Shown one piece after another: positions 18,088 to 26,313 of a stretch of 58,910 nt of DNA. The notes beneath the pieces are model-generated. The model made no database searches, was not told the DNA's origin, and saw only the letters and a list, made by a program, of their open reading frames with translations. Origin of the DNA: Nitrososphaerota archaeon. GTDB taxonomy: Archaea; Thermoproteota; Nitrososphaeria; Nitrososphaerales; Nitrosopumilaceae. The stretch spans positions 1-58,910 of the forward strand of contig JAGWFS010000012.1 of assembly GCA_028867785.1 (NCBI GenBank), written 5' to 3'. The stretch's first letter is position 1; each line of letters begins with the position of its first letter. Both the position numbers and the translations under genes were made by a program.

Positions 18088-19053
18088 TTACGTCATCCTT
18101 CTCCACTTCTCGAGCACTTCAAATTCCAAGTTGTTTATCAGGTCGGCAGAGTTTACCCCTGTAGACTCGGCAAGCTTCCTGTTTGCCTCCTTGACTATCT
18201 CATCTGCCCCTTTTTTGTATCGTGATACAAGGTCCTGTATAGAAGAGTCCCTGCCAAGTCTTGCCTGGAATTGCCCCACTCTTAAGAACCCGCCGTGGTG
18301 CAGGTGGATCTTCAGCACGAGATACGTGTCCTCGCGGTCTTCCTTTCTTACTGCATGTTCCAGTACGAAGGAAATCTCTTTTCCATTGGAATAATACTTG
18401 AAGTCGCCTACGGCCCTCAAGGTTGTGCCCTGTGTAGTTATGGAAAATACGGTATTTTGTGTCACAACTGAAACGGTGCCAGGTGAGATGTCTGTCACAT
18501 TAAAAGTCAGCCTTCCTCCAAAGTATGGAACCATGATGTTGTCCCCTTTTGTCACAGGAATGTTTTCAAGGGCGTCTGACAGGTACCTTTCATCAATAGG
18601 AGGTATGTTCTCAAGAGGCACAACGGTCACCTTTTCTGCCTGCGTCGCAACTATCCTTCTTACCGATACCGCATCCCCGATTGCAATGCCCGCATTATTT
18701 CGGATCAACCCGTCGATTCGTATTGTCCTGCCAGACGGAATAGATCTCATTTCATGCACGGGGATTCCACTGCCTTCATATCGGAATGCCTTGTTGTGAA
18801 TCTCTTTTTTCGTAATGCCTGTTCTGTGATGCCCTTGCACGCCAAAACCAGGCTGTACCGGCTCTGTCTCCAGATCTTCCGGTGTAATGCCAGGTACGCA
18901 CCTTGCCGCAGTCACTCTCCTCCCCTTGATATCTATGATGTCCCCCTCTGACAGTCCGATATCTGCCATCGCCTGCCTCTCAATTCGCGCAATCCCGTGG
19001 CCGACGTCTCTTGTGTATGCCTCAACCACCACAAGCATGCTATTTTCGCTCAT
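18088..19053 (-). CDS. Orphan Cdc48/VAT N-domain-like protein without AAA modules
   Basis: 321 residues, cytoplasmic (no signal). VVVEAYTRDVGHGIARIE and GLSEGDIIDIKGRR (about 8-48) match the first half of the double-psi barrel of Cdc48/VAT. After a roughly 55-residue insertion (about 55-110, with HHRTGITKKEI) the barrel continues as IRIDGLIRNNAGIAIGD. The Nc-like domain follows (ENIPVTKGDNIMVPYFGG). The C-terminal part (about 225-321) is a basic alpha/beta region of unknown kind. No Walker motifs. It heads an operon with two surface-protein genes and uses the same promoter type as the genes at 31673 and 34708. It could be an adaptor or substrate-recognition factor; no direct evidence. Confidence 0.75.
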   Translation of the reverse strand: MSENSMLVVVEAYTRDVGHGIARIERQAMADIGLSEGDIIDIKGRRVTAARCVPGITPEDLETEPVQPGFGVQGHHRTGITKKEIHNKAFRYEGSGIPVHEMRSIPSGRTIRIDGLIRNNAGIAIGDAVSVRRIVATQAEKVTVVPLENIPPIDERYLSDALENIPVTKGDNIMVPYFGGRLTFNVTDISPGTVSVVTQNTVFSITTQGTTLRAVGDFKYYSNGKEISFVLEHAVRKEDREDTYLVLKIHLHHGGFLRVGQFQARLGRDSSIQDLVSRYKKGADEIVKEANRKLAESTGVNSADLINNLEFEVLEKWRRMT

Positions 19054-19077
19054 TTTTGATTCTTATTGGACTTGTAT

Positions 19078-19118
19078 CATTTAAAAAAATTAGGCAGATT
19101 TCCTCTAGAACAAAGATG
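19078..19118 (-). promoter_or_regulatory. Class B surface-gene promoter (Cdc48-N operon)
   Basis: TATA-like TTTTTTTAAATGATAC (minus strand, 19076-19090), about 30 bp before the start at 19053, preceded by the conserved AGAGGAAATCTGCCTAA. The same block is found at 31697-31738 and, diverged, at 34731-34778. Confidence 0.7.
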
Positions 19119-19232
19119 CTGGAAGTTTTCAGATCCAGGACCTGTAGGACCCTCTACCATTTTTAAATACAAATTAGACCCTGATATCATAGCTACAAAT
19201 TTGTATCATACAAATATGTATATATACAATGA

Positions 19233-19254
19233 TTTCCTATCTATAGATAGGAAA
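19233..19254. promoter_or_regulatory. 22-bp perfect palindrome, probable operator
   Basis: Half-site TTTCCTATCTA followed by its exact complement. It ends on the first base of the start codon of the winged-helix gene and lies about 10 bp after a TATA-like tatatata, so it covers the predicted transcription start. A 12-bp palindrome (tacaaatttgta, 19194-19205) lies just upstream. Autoregulation by the downstream protein is an inference. Confidence 0.7.
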
Positions 19255-19565
19255 TGAGTAAAGTTGTCTTGCAAAAGAAAGGATCTGGAAAACATGGCTC
19301 TAGAACTGCATCATCTCACATGCCCCGTCTTGACACCATCGAGATGGTAGAAGAGACAATTTCTGACAAAAAAGAGTTTAGTTCTAAAAACAGACTCTGG
19401 AGAGCATTACCAAAGCAGGTGCAGTATCCTACCTTGCTCACAATTCTGAATTATCTAGAAAAGTCAAACAAGATAATGTATGACAAGAAAGGTGCTATTC
19501 TCTGGATATTTGCGGATAATCCAAAGCTAAAGAAGCTACACAAGGAATCAACGGTACTTAGATAA
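19254..19565 (+). CDS. Small winged-helix-like protein, candidate antitoxin/regulator
   Basis: 103 residues. A basic, glycine-rich N-terminus (KKGSGKHGSRTAS) precedes a probable winged helix: KNRLWRALPKQVQYPTL then ILNYLEKSNKIMYDKKGAILWIF, the usual helix-wing pattern of archaeal DNA-binding proteins. The promoter carries a 22-bp palindrome. The stop is one base from the stop of the convergent RelE-like gene, so their 3' ends meet exactly. The antitoxin role is suggested by the neighbour only; it may simply be a transcription factor. Confidence 0.65.
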   Translation: MSKVVLQKKGSGKHGSRTASSHMPRLDTIEMVEETISDKKEFSSKNRLWRALPKQVQYPTLLTILNYLEKSNKIMYDKKGAILWIFADNPKLKKLHKESTVLR

Positions 19566-19566
19566 T

Positions 19567-19890
19567 TTAGTATCCAAATCTCTTTTCGTATTGCTTGTGA
19601 TCAAAGGCCTCCAAGACAGTACATGCCTTTTCATATTTTGTACCAGAAACGGTGTAAACTAATCTCCAGCCCGACCCCATCTTGTAACGAAATAAGGTAT
19701 GAATTTGATGTTCTTTGATATATTTTTTGGGCCAACGATCTCTTGGAATTTTGTCTCCTTTCGCATAATCTTTCTTGAGAAGATCCAATGCATCGTTGAT
19801 CTCTTTGTATAAGACAGTTTGTTTATCTAAGGAGTTGAAGAATTTCATAAAATCAGGAGCGCCACGTACTGATATTTTCATTTTCAACAT
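19567..19890 (-). CDS. RelE/ParE-superfamily toxin-like protein
   Basis: 107 residues (104 if the second ATG at 19881 is used; the TATA-like tatttaacc at about 19915 favours 19890). Pattern of a RelE/ParE fold: an N-terminal strand, a long two-helix hairpin (FFNSLDKQTVLYKEINDALDLLKKD), then basic strands HTLFRYKMGSGWRLVYTV and a C-terminal FDHKQYEKRFGY. R and K residues in the expected sites would suit mRNA cleavage, but toxicity is not shown. Convergent, not operonic, with its possible partner at 19254. Confidence 0.7.
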   Translation of the reverse strand: MLKMKISVRGAPDFMKFFNSLDKQTVLYKEINDALDLLKKDYAKGDKIPRDRWPKKYIKEHQIHTLFRYKMGSGWRLVYTVSGTKYEKACTVLEAFDHKQYEKRFGY

Positions 19891-19992
19891 AGGTCGGATC
19901 TGATTACAGAATTTATTATTTAACCATGATTCGTATGAGACTGTTCTGGCTCAGATACTATTCTGGTATAACCTCAGTACCATAATCTGCAT

Positions 19993-20045
19993 CGGGGGGA
20001 CTAGGGTACCATCATGGTACAATTTCCGGTCTCACATGTATAGAA
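19993..20045. repeat. 54-bp intergenic repeat, copy 2
   Basis: Same order as 16319-16372: CGGGGGGACTAGG, GGTACCATCATGGTAC palindrome, AATTTCCGG, TATAGAAA. A degenerate third copy may lie at 38147-38195 (GACTAGTG ... GGTACAATTT). Confidence 0.65.
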
Positions 20046-20146
20046 ATGTCAAAATCATTTTTGATTTTATAATATAATTACAATATCAAAAATTTATTCT
20101 ATATCAGAGAATTGTGTTACTCGGAAGGGATTGGGTACGTTTTGCG

Positions 20147-20176
20147 TTCTATTTTGGGATCCGTTTACGAACAAAT
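20147..20176. repeat. Short repeat shared with 53508-53536
   Basis: GTTCTATTTTGGGATCCG followed by a TTYRYGAAC-like end. Both copies lie directly downstream of a surface-protein stop (20251 and 53537, minus strand), so they may be part of the 3' untranslated region. Confidence 0.5.
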
Positions 20177-20250
20177 GTTTAGTCAACTGTCGAGCACGGG
20201 TCTAAATATCAAATCATTGTAAAATTCCACTAAGAAGATGGTTTTTGTTT

Positions 20251-21171
20251 TTACGGCACTATCTTTGAATTTTCAAAATCCAAAAAGTAGGCAGTTTTAT
20301 TATCTAAAGATGAAGATATCTCAATTTTCATATTGATGGTATCACCATAAGTCCATGTATGATTAGTATCTGAAAGCCCTATCTGAGTATAATTAGCAAT
20401 TTGAAGTTTAGTTATTGGTAACAAAACCGATAAAGTATTGTTTTTCACACAAAAATCTTTACCACAAATATCATAGCCCAACAAGTATGCGGTAGAGTTG
20501 GAAGTTATTTTTAGATAAAAATGATAATTTGGACCAGAATTCCAATTCATATTAATTGGAGCATATTCCACAAGGGCTGTTACTCCTAATGAATTATTGA
20601 TATTAGAATTTGTGTCTCCATACGGCAAAAATGTTTGTACTCCACGTAATGTTCCCCATTCTCGCTCTATCAAAATTTGAGCAGTGCCAGGTTTTACACA
20701 TGCTGGAGATCCGTCATGTGCCTCGATAATTAATTGAAGTCCTTGTTCACATACAACATCTCTTATCGCAATTCCAGTCTTGAGTTGCTGCAATGGCGCA
20801 GGTATAAAGTGATTGTCAGCTGTTAGTCCGCTTACAGAACTTCTAAAGAACGGTGCTTGATCATTTACATAATAATAACGCCATACGTCGTACTGTGCCT
20901 GGCCATGTGTAACCCAATCTTCTAGAGTACCGTTTCTCATTGCCTCAATCATTTGATCCTTCATCATGTTCATCCATGCCGCTCCCTTGTAGTCATAGTA
21001 AGGCGTCCAGTCTTCACGTTGTTTTTCCATTGATGGTGTACACATTGCGCAACCGTAACATGGAGCTCCTGGCCAGTCAGGATTTGGCATGCATATTCCT
21101 TTTGCCGTATTATTTGCTAAAATAGGAATTGACAACAAAACTGCTATGAGTACAAGATACAGAGTTTTCAA
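20251..21171 (-). CDS. Secreted surface protein with C-x16-C module
   Basis: 306 residues from a TTG start at 21171; the TATA box lies 31 bp upstream, as for the paralogues. Signal peptide MKTLYLVLIAVLLS, then a short cysteine cluster (CMPNPDWPGAPCYGCAMC, about 27-44) with five cysteines, unusual in this family. Module about 123-174 (ends LIEREWG, with E replacing the usual G). The C-terminal domain (about 190-306; TALVEYAP, YLLGYDICGKDFC, ITKLQIANYTQI) is shared with 21328 and the N-terminus of 26314. Single-gene transcript. Function unknown. Confidence 0.78.
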   Translation of the reverse strand: MKTLYLVLIAVLLSIPILANNTAKGICMPNPDWPGAPCYGCAMCTPSMEKQREDWTPYYDYKGAAWMNMMKDQMIEAMRNGTLEDWVTHGQAQYDVWRYYYVNDQAPFFRSSVSGLTADNHFIPAPLQQLKTGIAIRDVVCEQGLQLIIEAHDGSPACVKPGTAQILIEREWGTLRGVQTFLPYGDTNSNINNSLGVTALVEYAPINMNWNSGPNYHFYLKITSNSTAYLLGYDICGKDFCVKNNTLSVLLPITKLQIANYTQIGLSDTNHTWTYGDTINMKIEISSSLDNKTAYFLDFENSKIVP

Positions 21172-21197
21172 AATACGTTATTCGTTCCTTCTTCAAA

Positions 21198-21237
21198 CCA
21201 TAAAAAAGTGGCGCATATTTTCACTGTATCACTATTC
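21198..21237 (-). promoter_or_regulatory. Class A surface-gene promoter (20251 gene)
   Basis: Minus strand reads GTGATACAGTGAAAATATGC, then GCCAC-TTTTTTATGG. The TATA centre is 31 bp before the TTG start. Confidence 0.7.
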
Positions 21238-21250
21238 CTGCATTATTTCC

Positions 21251-21277
21251 CAGTCAACTGTAATCCAGTGGTCTAAA
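21251..21277 (-). repeat. Stop-associated intergenic element
   Basis: Minus strand TTTAGACCACTGGATTACAG then TTGACTG. Same element at 44768-44800, 45780-45813 and 49379-49410. Confidence 0.6.
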
Positions 21278-21327
21278 TGATAACGTGGCAAAGGGTATTC
21301 ATAAAGAAATGAGCAAGTCTTCATTTT

Positions 21328-22929
21328 CTATGAAACTATGGTCGAATTTCCAAGATCTATTAGTGATGCCGTCCTGTTATCAGCATTAGGTGATACTTCA
21401 AGTTGAATATTCACCATACCTCCATCAACCCACTTTAGATTCTCTGGTAACTCTATTCTAGCATAATTAGGCTTAAGAATTGTATTGATTGGCAACAAAA
21501 CAGACAAAGTATTGTTTCTGACACAAGAATCTTTGTCGCAAATGTTGTATCCTGTTAGGTATGCTGTAGCGTTTGAGTTTATCTTGAGATAGAAATTGTT
21601 AGGAGGGCAATCAGACGAAAGGCAGCCTAAAAATGGGTGATAAATAACAAGAGCCGTAATTCCAAACGGATCGTTATTTTGTATATTTGTCCTACTAGTT
21701 TGTGATATTCCACTGGTTCTGGATTCTGCCCATCCACGTTTAATCAAAATATTTGCAGTATCAGGCTTTACACATGCAGGAGAACCACCTGTAGTTTTAA
21801 AGATCAGGGTGAGATTAGGTTTGCAGAGAGTGTCATTAGGAGATATTCCAGACCAAAACTGGTCCAAAGGTGGAATTGATTCAGATTTGAAGTGAATGCC
21901 TTGAGACAGAGTACCTCCTCCTACAGTTGTAGTAAGCCACCAGCTTCTGGCAGTAGTGTCAAATGGGATTGTAAAATTCGCATAAAAGGTACCGTTTTTG
22001 TTGATTGGAATGTCTTTGGTTATTACTGGGATTTTGCCATTTTTTTCAAGGCTAATCTTTGCATCAGTATCATTCAAGTAAGATTTTCCTTTGATTGATA
22101 CAACGTCACCAGGCATGTAGACGTATTTGTCTGTCAACACGGAAACTAGTTTGAGTCCGCAACAATTGCCCCTGATGCCAGCAGTGTCGGATACCTCTAC
22201 CAGCTTGCCTGATTCGTCTCTAAAGTAATAGCTGGCCTTGATGTTCATGCCATTCACTACTGTCGAGACGCCGGGTCCGCCAGTTGTTCCTGCAGGAGCC
22301 AGACAGACGCGATCTGGAATCTCAAATGTGCCTTGGAAGACACCCGAGCCTGCAGCAGTCTCAGCTAGGAAGAATCCTGAGGCTGCAAGGCCTGTTGCAA
22401 ATCTTTTCGGAGTGCCTGTGTTAGAGTTAGCACCTCCCCAGCAAGAGGCTGTGATCTTGTTGGTAGGTACATCAGAGTTGGACCATCGCCTGTCCTGCTG
22501 ACCCCACTGTATATCAAACATCATGCCAATTGGAGTACCATCAGAGTATGTGCCAAGTCCTGCTTGACCTATCGTATCAGTTGCTGGATCTTGTGGATTA
22601 CTCAACGTACCTACAGGAGGCACTGACGAGTATGTCACAACGAGGTTGTTGTCGGTATCTAGGTTTGGATCATTAACGGTGATTGTAGCAGTATCTCCTA
22701 CCTTGTATGTATTCTGGTCAAATGATACGGTTGCGGTGTCAGTTGGGACGCCTTGTTCTATTTCAAGATCCAAGGATCCTCCATTGGCTGAAAGAATCTG
22801 TATTGGAGGAACCGGTATTTGATCATAGTATCTTACCAGCCTACCCATGTCGAGGGCAAAAACTTGGGGAGATGTTGCAAGTACTGATAATACCATGATG
22901 ATAATTATTGCAAGATGTAGATTTTTCAT
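21328..22929 (-). CDS. Secreted Ig-like surface protein with C-x16-C module
   Basis: 533 residues from ATG 22929, which overlaps the TGA of the upstream gene (ATGA). Signal peptide MKNLHLAIIIIMV...VFA. An S-layer-type Ig domain (about 45-240; VSFDQNTYKVGDTATITV, NDPNLDTDNN) and a second Ig-like repeat (about 265-340; TDKYVYMPGDVVSIKG) precede the module (about 351-401, IKRGWA). The C-terminal domain (about 415-533; GYNICDKDSC, MVNIQLEVSP) is paralogous to that of 20251. The only member that joins S-layer-like repeats to the module. Probably an envelope component. Confidence 0.8.
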   Translation of the reverse strand: MKNLHLAIIIIMVLSVLATSPQVFALDMGRLVRYYDQIPVPPIQILSANGGSLDLEIEQGVPTDTATVSFDQNTYKVGDTATITVNDPNLDTDNNLVVTYSSVPPVGTLSNPQDPATDTIGQAGLGTYSDGTPIGMMFDIQWGQQDRRWSNSDVPTNKITASCWGGANSNTGTPKRFATGLAASGFFLAETAAGSGVFQGTFEIPDRVCLAPAGTTGGPGVSTVVNGMNIKASYYFRDESGKLVEVSDTAGIRGNCCGLKLVSVLTDKYVYMPGDVVSIKGKSYLNDTDAKISLEKNGKIPVITKDIPINKNGTFYANFTIPFDTTARSWWLTTTVGGGTLSQGIHFKSESIPPLDQFWSGISPNDTLCKPNLTLIFKTTGGSPACVKPDTANILIKRGWAESRTSGISQTSRTNIQNNDPFGITALVIYHPFLGCLSSDCPPNNFYLKINSNATAYLTGYNICDKDSCVRNNTLSVLLPINTILKPNYARIELPENLKWVDGGMVNIQLEVSPNADNRTASLIDLGNSTIVS

Positions 22930-23951
22930 CCCCTGACCTCCAGTGATGTCTTCAGCGAGTTGGCAAGTGGTACGGGATAACTTGTAAAGTTGCCCCACAC
23001 AAACGCTTCAACTGTATAGTTCCCTGCTCTGGAAGGGGTCCAGGTGTTATAGAGTTCGGTGCTTTGCAGCGGGTCCAGCTGCTGGTTGTGCCACTGGATG
23101 CTCTCAACGCTGCCCTGGTCGTCAAAAACCTCCGTAATGTAGGAAAAATGTTCCCACTGCGGCGAGATGTTTTCTGCATAGGCCTGAATGGATATGGGCT
23201 TTCCCACCTCAAGAAAATCAAATGGGGGAGAATTTCCCGAAATGGGCCTGAAATTTTCAACCCTTATGGGAGGTGGATGAGCAGAACCGATGATGAGGGT
23301 TTTGTTCAAATCCTGTATGCCAAGTAAAAGGTCAAAGTTGGGCACGCTGTAGGGATTGTCATTGTCAAAGATATTGTTGTCACGGTCTATTGACGACATC
23401 TGAATGCTGAGGTGGTATTCAGTTCCTAGGTCGTTGAAGACGGGTGCCTGCACTACTATTGGCTCATCATCCTTGTATGGCACCCACCCGTTTAGAATTG
23501 GTTCATGGGATGCCGTGACATTCCATTGTGGGCCTGCAGTAGAGATAACCTTGGCATTTAGGATGCCCGTATGGGTATGAAGAAGCTCCCTGAACAGTGT
23601 CTGATCTTGCTTTGTTATTGTGATGAAGAATGAGACATGGTGCATGGTTTGATTTGTGTTTTTGTCAAAGAACCGAAACCAGAGGTAGTGTGTACCGTCT
23701 GACACAGTTGAGTTTGAGTAGAGTTTTATGGCAAGTTCTATCGTTCTATTACCCACAGAGGCAGAAGGAAAATTTTCTTCGGGTTGTCCACAGCCAGGGA
23801 AACAATCACCATAAGCGTATTGAAACGATTTCTCATTTGAATATGATTTGATGCTGAATATGGCGGGTAGGGTTGTAAATTGGTTTGGGGCAATAGATAA
23901 AATTACAATGCATACGGGAATTATGATTATTACAAGTTGTGAGGTTTTCAT
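22926..23951 (-). CDS. Secreted beta-rich protein, no module
   Basis: 341 residues. N-terminal hydrophobic segment MKTSQLVIIIIPVCIVIL, then beta-rich sequence with a CFPGCGQ motif (about 50-56) and a C-terminal CARDB/Ig-like domain (about 235-341; VGKPISIQAYAENIS, RAGNYTVEAFVWG). Genes of this kind bind or space other surface proteins, but no specific role is visible. Its start ATG overlaps the TGA of the 23948 gene and its own stop overlaps the start of 21328, so three genes are translationally coupled. Confidence 0.75.
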   Translation of the reverse strand: MKTSQLVIIIIPVCIVILSIAPNQFTTLPAIFSIKSYSNEKSFQYAYGDCFPGCGQPEENFPSASVGNRTIELAIKLYSNSTVSDGTHYLWFRFFDKNTNQTMHHVSFFITITKQDQTLFRELLHTHTGILNAKVISTAGPQWNVTASHEPILNGWVPYKDDEPIVVQAPVFNDLGTEYHLSIQMSSIDRDNNIFDNDNPYSVPNFDLLLGIQDLNKTLIIGSAHPPPIRVENFRPISGNSPPFDFLEVGKPISIQAYAENISPQWEHFSYITEVFDDQGSVESIQWHNQQLDPLQSTELYNTWTPSRAGNYTVEAFVWGNFTSYPVPLANSLKTSLEVRG

Positions 23952-25273
23952 TTTTCAATTCCAACATACTGGGGATCTATTCCTTCAAACCCTACAATCT
24001 TGTATTGCAGCAACGAGACCGGGCATCTTAATCCTGAGAGCGATGGCTGGAGATCTGTTTTTGTAATCTCGGAGTTGTCAAGATCCACTACAATAGGAAC
24101 AAACCCACATGCATCAAGAGAGAGCCAATAGACCCCCTTTGTTTCATGTGATATAATAGTGTAAACAACAGTAGTATTGGAGTTACCAGAAATGATGCTG
24201 GGATTTACTTGTGCTTCTATGATGGATGGTTGAATTTGGGACATTGAACCCCCGTTGTAGATTCTCGCATTTAGAACCGATTGTTCATGTGATAGTGCCA
24301 AATTATATTCTACGGTAAGCTTGCCTGTAGAATTTGATTTCATAAAATATACAATTTCCCCATTATGTGATTGACGAGCCCAGCCGTGTAAAATTAGAAC
24401 AGCGGCACTCCTTGATTTGACACATGCAGGAGAACCATCTTCTGATTTTATTACAAGAGTAAACCCATCAGAGCATTTGACATCTTCTGCCTTGATTCCT
24501 GATTTGAACTGCTGTAATGGAGACCGCAAGACATACTTGACATCTGCGTGAAGAACTGGATGGTTGTTAGGCGTTGAGTTCGTAATCTGCTCATGTGATG
24601 TGTTTCCAGTTGTTGGCCAAATTTGCATGAATTCAACATCCATAGGAAGGTCTCCTACCAGTCCCTTGATTTTTTCCTCATATCCTGCTTTTGTCAAAGC
24701 GGCTTTGGAGCTATCTATTCCAACATCAAGGGTAGCGTTTAGGACATCGACCCCAACCATGTTAAATGGTATCCCTGAGGTATTGTGGCTTCCCATCATG
24801 GCTGATATTGCATCCTTGGCATTCTCCAATCTTTTTATCATTGATTCTTTTGCCGATTCTTCCGACTGGAATTGTGTATCATTGTACACAGAAATGAAAT
24901 CTTGTGCTTCAGTAAATGGTTTTGTAAGAACTAGATCAAGAGATGGCGGTGAACCGTTTGCAAAAACCAGATACTTTTCATCCTTGACAAGTGAATACCC
25001 GCAAGCTTGGAGACTCCCGGCTGTTAATGTTATTTTGGTCGTTTGTGCACCCTTCCATATCTTTTCTGCGTCAAACTGTATTTTGTACTGTTGATTTGTA
25101 TAGTTGTTAATTTCAGATATTGTTCCAACAAACACCACGTCTGAGACACGATAGAATTGTTGGGGTGTAGTCAGGGTTGTCTGCTTGACGGCACACGTAC
25201 TTGCATAAGCGTGACTAGAGACAGATACCATAGCCAGAAAGGCGACAATCACAATAGGATACCAGATATTCAT
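23948..25273 (-). CDS. Secreted TIMP/NTR-like protein with C-x16-C module
   Basis: 441 residues. Signal peptide about 1-25 (ends SHAYAS). TIMP/netrin-like OB-fold domain about 26-115 (DVVFVGTISEI, EKIWKGAQTTK, ACGYSLVKDEKYLVFANG). A short thaumarchaeal-type segment (VGIDSSKAALTKAGYEEKI, about 185-205) follows. Module about 249-299, ending HGWA. The C-terminal domain (about 305-440; YFMKSNSTGKLTVEY, KGVYWLSLDACG) recurs in 56333 and 45808. First gene of a three-gene coupled operon with its own class A promoter. Confidence 0.8.
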   Translation of the reverse strand: MNIWYPIVIVAFLAMVSVSSHAYASTCAVKQTTLTTPQQFYRVSDVVFVGTISEINNYTNQQYKIQFDAEKIWKGAQTTKITLTAGSLQACGYSLVKDEKYLVFANGSPPSLDLVLTKPFTEAQDFISVYNDTQFQSEESAKESMIKRLENAKDAISAMMGSHNTSGIPFNMVGVDVLNATLDVGIDSSKAALTKAGYEEKIKGLVGDLPMDVEFMQIWPTTGNTSHEQITNSTPNNHPVLHADVKYVLRSPLQQFKSGIKAEDVKCSDGFTLVIKSEDGSPACVKSRSAAVLILHGWARQSHNGEIVYFMKSNSTGKLTVEYNLALSHEQSVLNARIYNGGSMSQIQPSIIEAQVNPSIISGNSNTTVVYTIISHETKGVYWLSLDACGFVPIVVDLDNSEITKTDLQPSLSGLRCPVSLLQYKIVGFEGIDPQYVGIEK

Positions 25274-25297
25274 TTATGCCCGTACTGGACAGACATA

Positions 25298-25322
25298 GTT
25301 TAAAAAAGTGACGTGTGTTTTA
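25298..25322 (-). promoter_or_regulatory. Class A promoter (23948 operon)
   Basis: Minus strand ACGTCACTTTTTTAAACT, TATA centre 30 bp before ATG 25273. The upstream half of the conserved element is shorter than in other copies. Confidence 0.65.
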
Positions 25323-25412
25323 TAGGAACCTGCTCTATCATCTTATTTCGATCGTACACCATTGACGGAGTTTTTATTACATGCATAAACTTCCGATCGA
25401 AACACGCCTTGA

Positions 25413-26237
25413 TCATCCTCCGCAGTCTACCCAAACCCATGCCATCCACGATAATTTGTCTGGATTTAAAAACTCAATTTCCATTCCTTGCTGGCCACTG
25501 CTTCCAATTATTCTTGTCTCATTGAGTATTCTGATGGGAGAACCATTTTGTAATTGATATCCACCATCTATCATAGTCTCGTTTTCCTTACAATACGAGG
25601 TTCCTTTTGTAATAGCATTTGGAGATACATTCCACATATTGGGAGAAAAATTGCCCTCTGCCCATCCTCTCTGTATGAGCATGTGGGCAGTATCAGGTTT
25701 TACACATGCTGGAGAGCCATCTTCTGCTTTTATCACAAGAATGAGTTCATCAGAGCAATGCACATCCTTTGCTGCAACACCTGATTGGAACTGTTTTAAA
25801 GGTGAATCGATCGAACTTGATGTTTTCGATGGACCTGCTTGAACTCCGTGAGAGTTTTTTATACAACACGATGTCCCCGGAAAGTAAAACAACTTTTCAG
25901 ATAGAACTTGAGGGGCAGATGTCAACTTTGCAGTATAGTTTCCCGGTTCAGACCAAAGTGTATTTGATGTCAGAATACTTTGGGAAAAGGTACCATCCTG
26001 TGACAGTTGCAGTTGAGATACTTCTACCAGACGCCCTTCTGGATTAAATATTGTAAGAACATAATTTTGTGAAAATGTCTTGTATACGATGCCTGTAATC
26101 TCAAGTACATTTGTACTTTGGTGATATGTTACATCAATTTTTGCGAACGATGCAGTATCTTCTGCAAAGGCTGCATAATTGAGGGCAAAAAGACCAAGAC
26201 TGATAGTTACAGTTATTGCAAGACGTGTTGTTTTCAA
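25413..26237 (-). CDS. Secreted surface protein with C-x16-C module
   Basis: 274 residues if started at TTG 26237, chosen because a TATA box lies 26 bp upstream and the sequence KTTRLAITVTIS aligns with other signal peptides; the longer frame would run through the promoter. An Ig-like domain (about 30-115; VLEITGIVYKTFSQNYVLTI, typical of thaumarchaeal surface proteins) is followed by a CC pair (about 122), the module (about 143-193, IQRGWA) and a short C-terminal region ending VDCGG. Monocistronic. Function unknown. Confidence 0.75.
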   Translation of the reverse strand: MKTTRLAITVTISLGLFALNYAAFAEDTASFAKIDVTYHQSTNVLEITGIVYKTFSQNYVLTIFNPEGRLVEVSQLQLSQDGTFSQSILTSNTLWSEPGNYTAKLTSAPQVLSEKLFYFPGTSCCIKNSHGVQAGPSKTSSSIDSPLKQFQSGVAAKDVHCSDELILVIKAEDGSPACVKPDTAHMLIQRGWAEGNFSPNMWNVSPNAITKGTSYCKENETMIDGGYQLQNGSPIRILNETRIIGSSGQQGMEIEFLNPDKLSWMAWVWVDCGG

Positions 26238-26259
26238 TTTGTTGATACTGGACAAATAT

Positions 26260-26286
26260 GGTTTAAAAAAATGGCGTATCTTTGTT
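26260..26286 (-). promoter_or_regulatory. Class A promoter (25413 gene)
   Basis: Minus strand TACGCCATTTTTTTAAACC, centred 26 bp before TTG 26237. It overlaps no other gene and decides the start. Confidence 0.65.
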
Positions 26287-26313
26287 CTAAACTTCATGCG
26301 ACACAAATCCATC

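Larger units (their letters stand above)
19891..20250. other. Gene-free 360-bp stretch with three repeat elements
   Basis: Holds the promoter of the RelE-like gene (about 19905-19920), copy 2 of the 54-bp repeat (19993-20045), an element shared with the end of the 53537 gene (20147-20176), and a weak copy of the stop-associated element (20178-20206). No open frame worth calling. Confidence 0.7.

Noticed and set aside
16319-20045. CRISPR array
   Set aside because: Only two good copies spaced 3.6 kb apart, no regular spacers, no cas genes.
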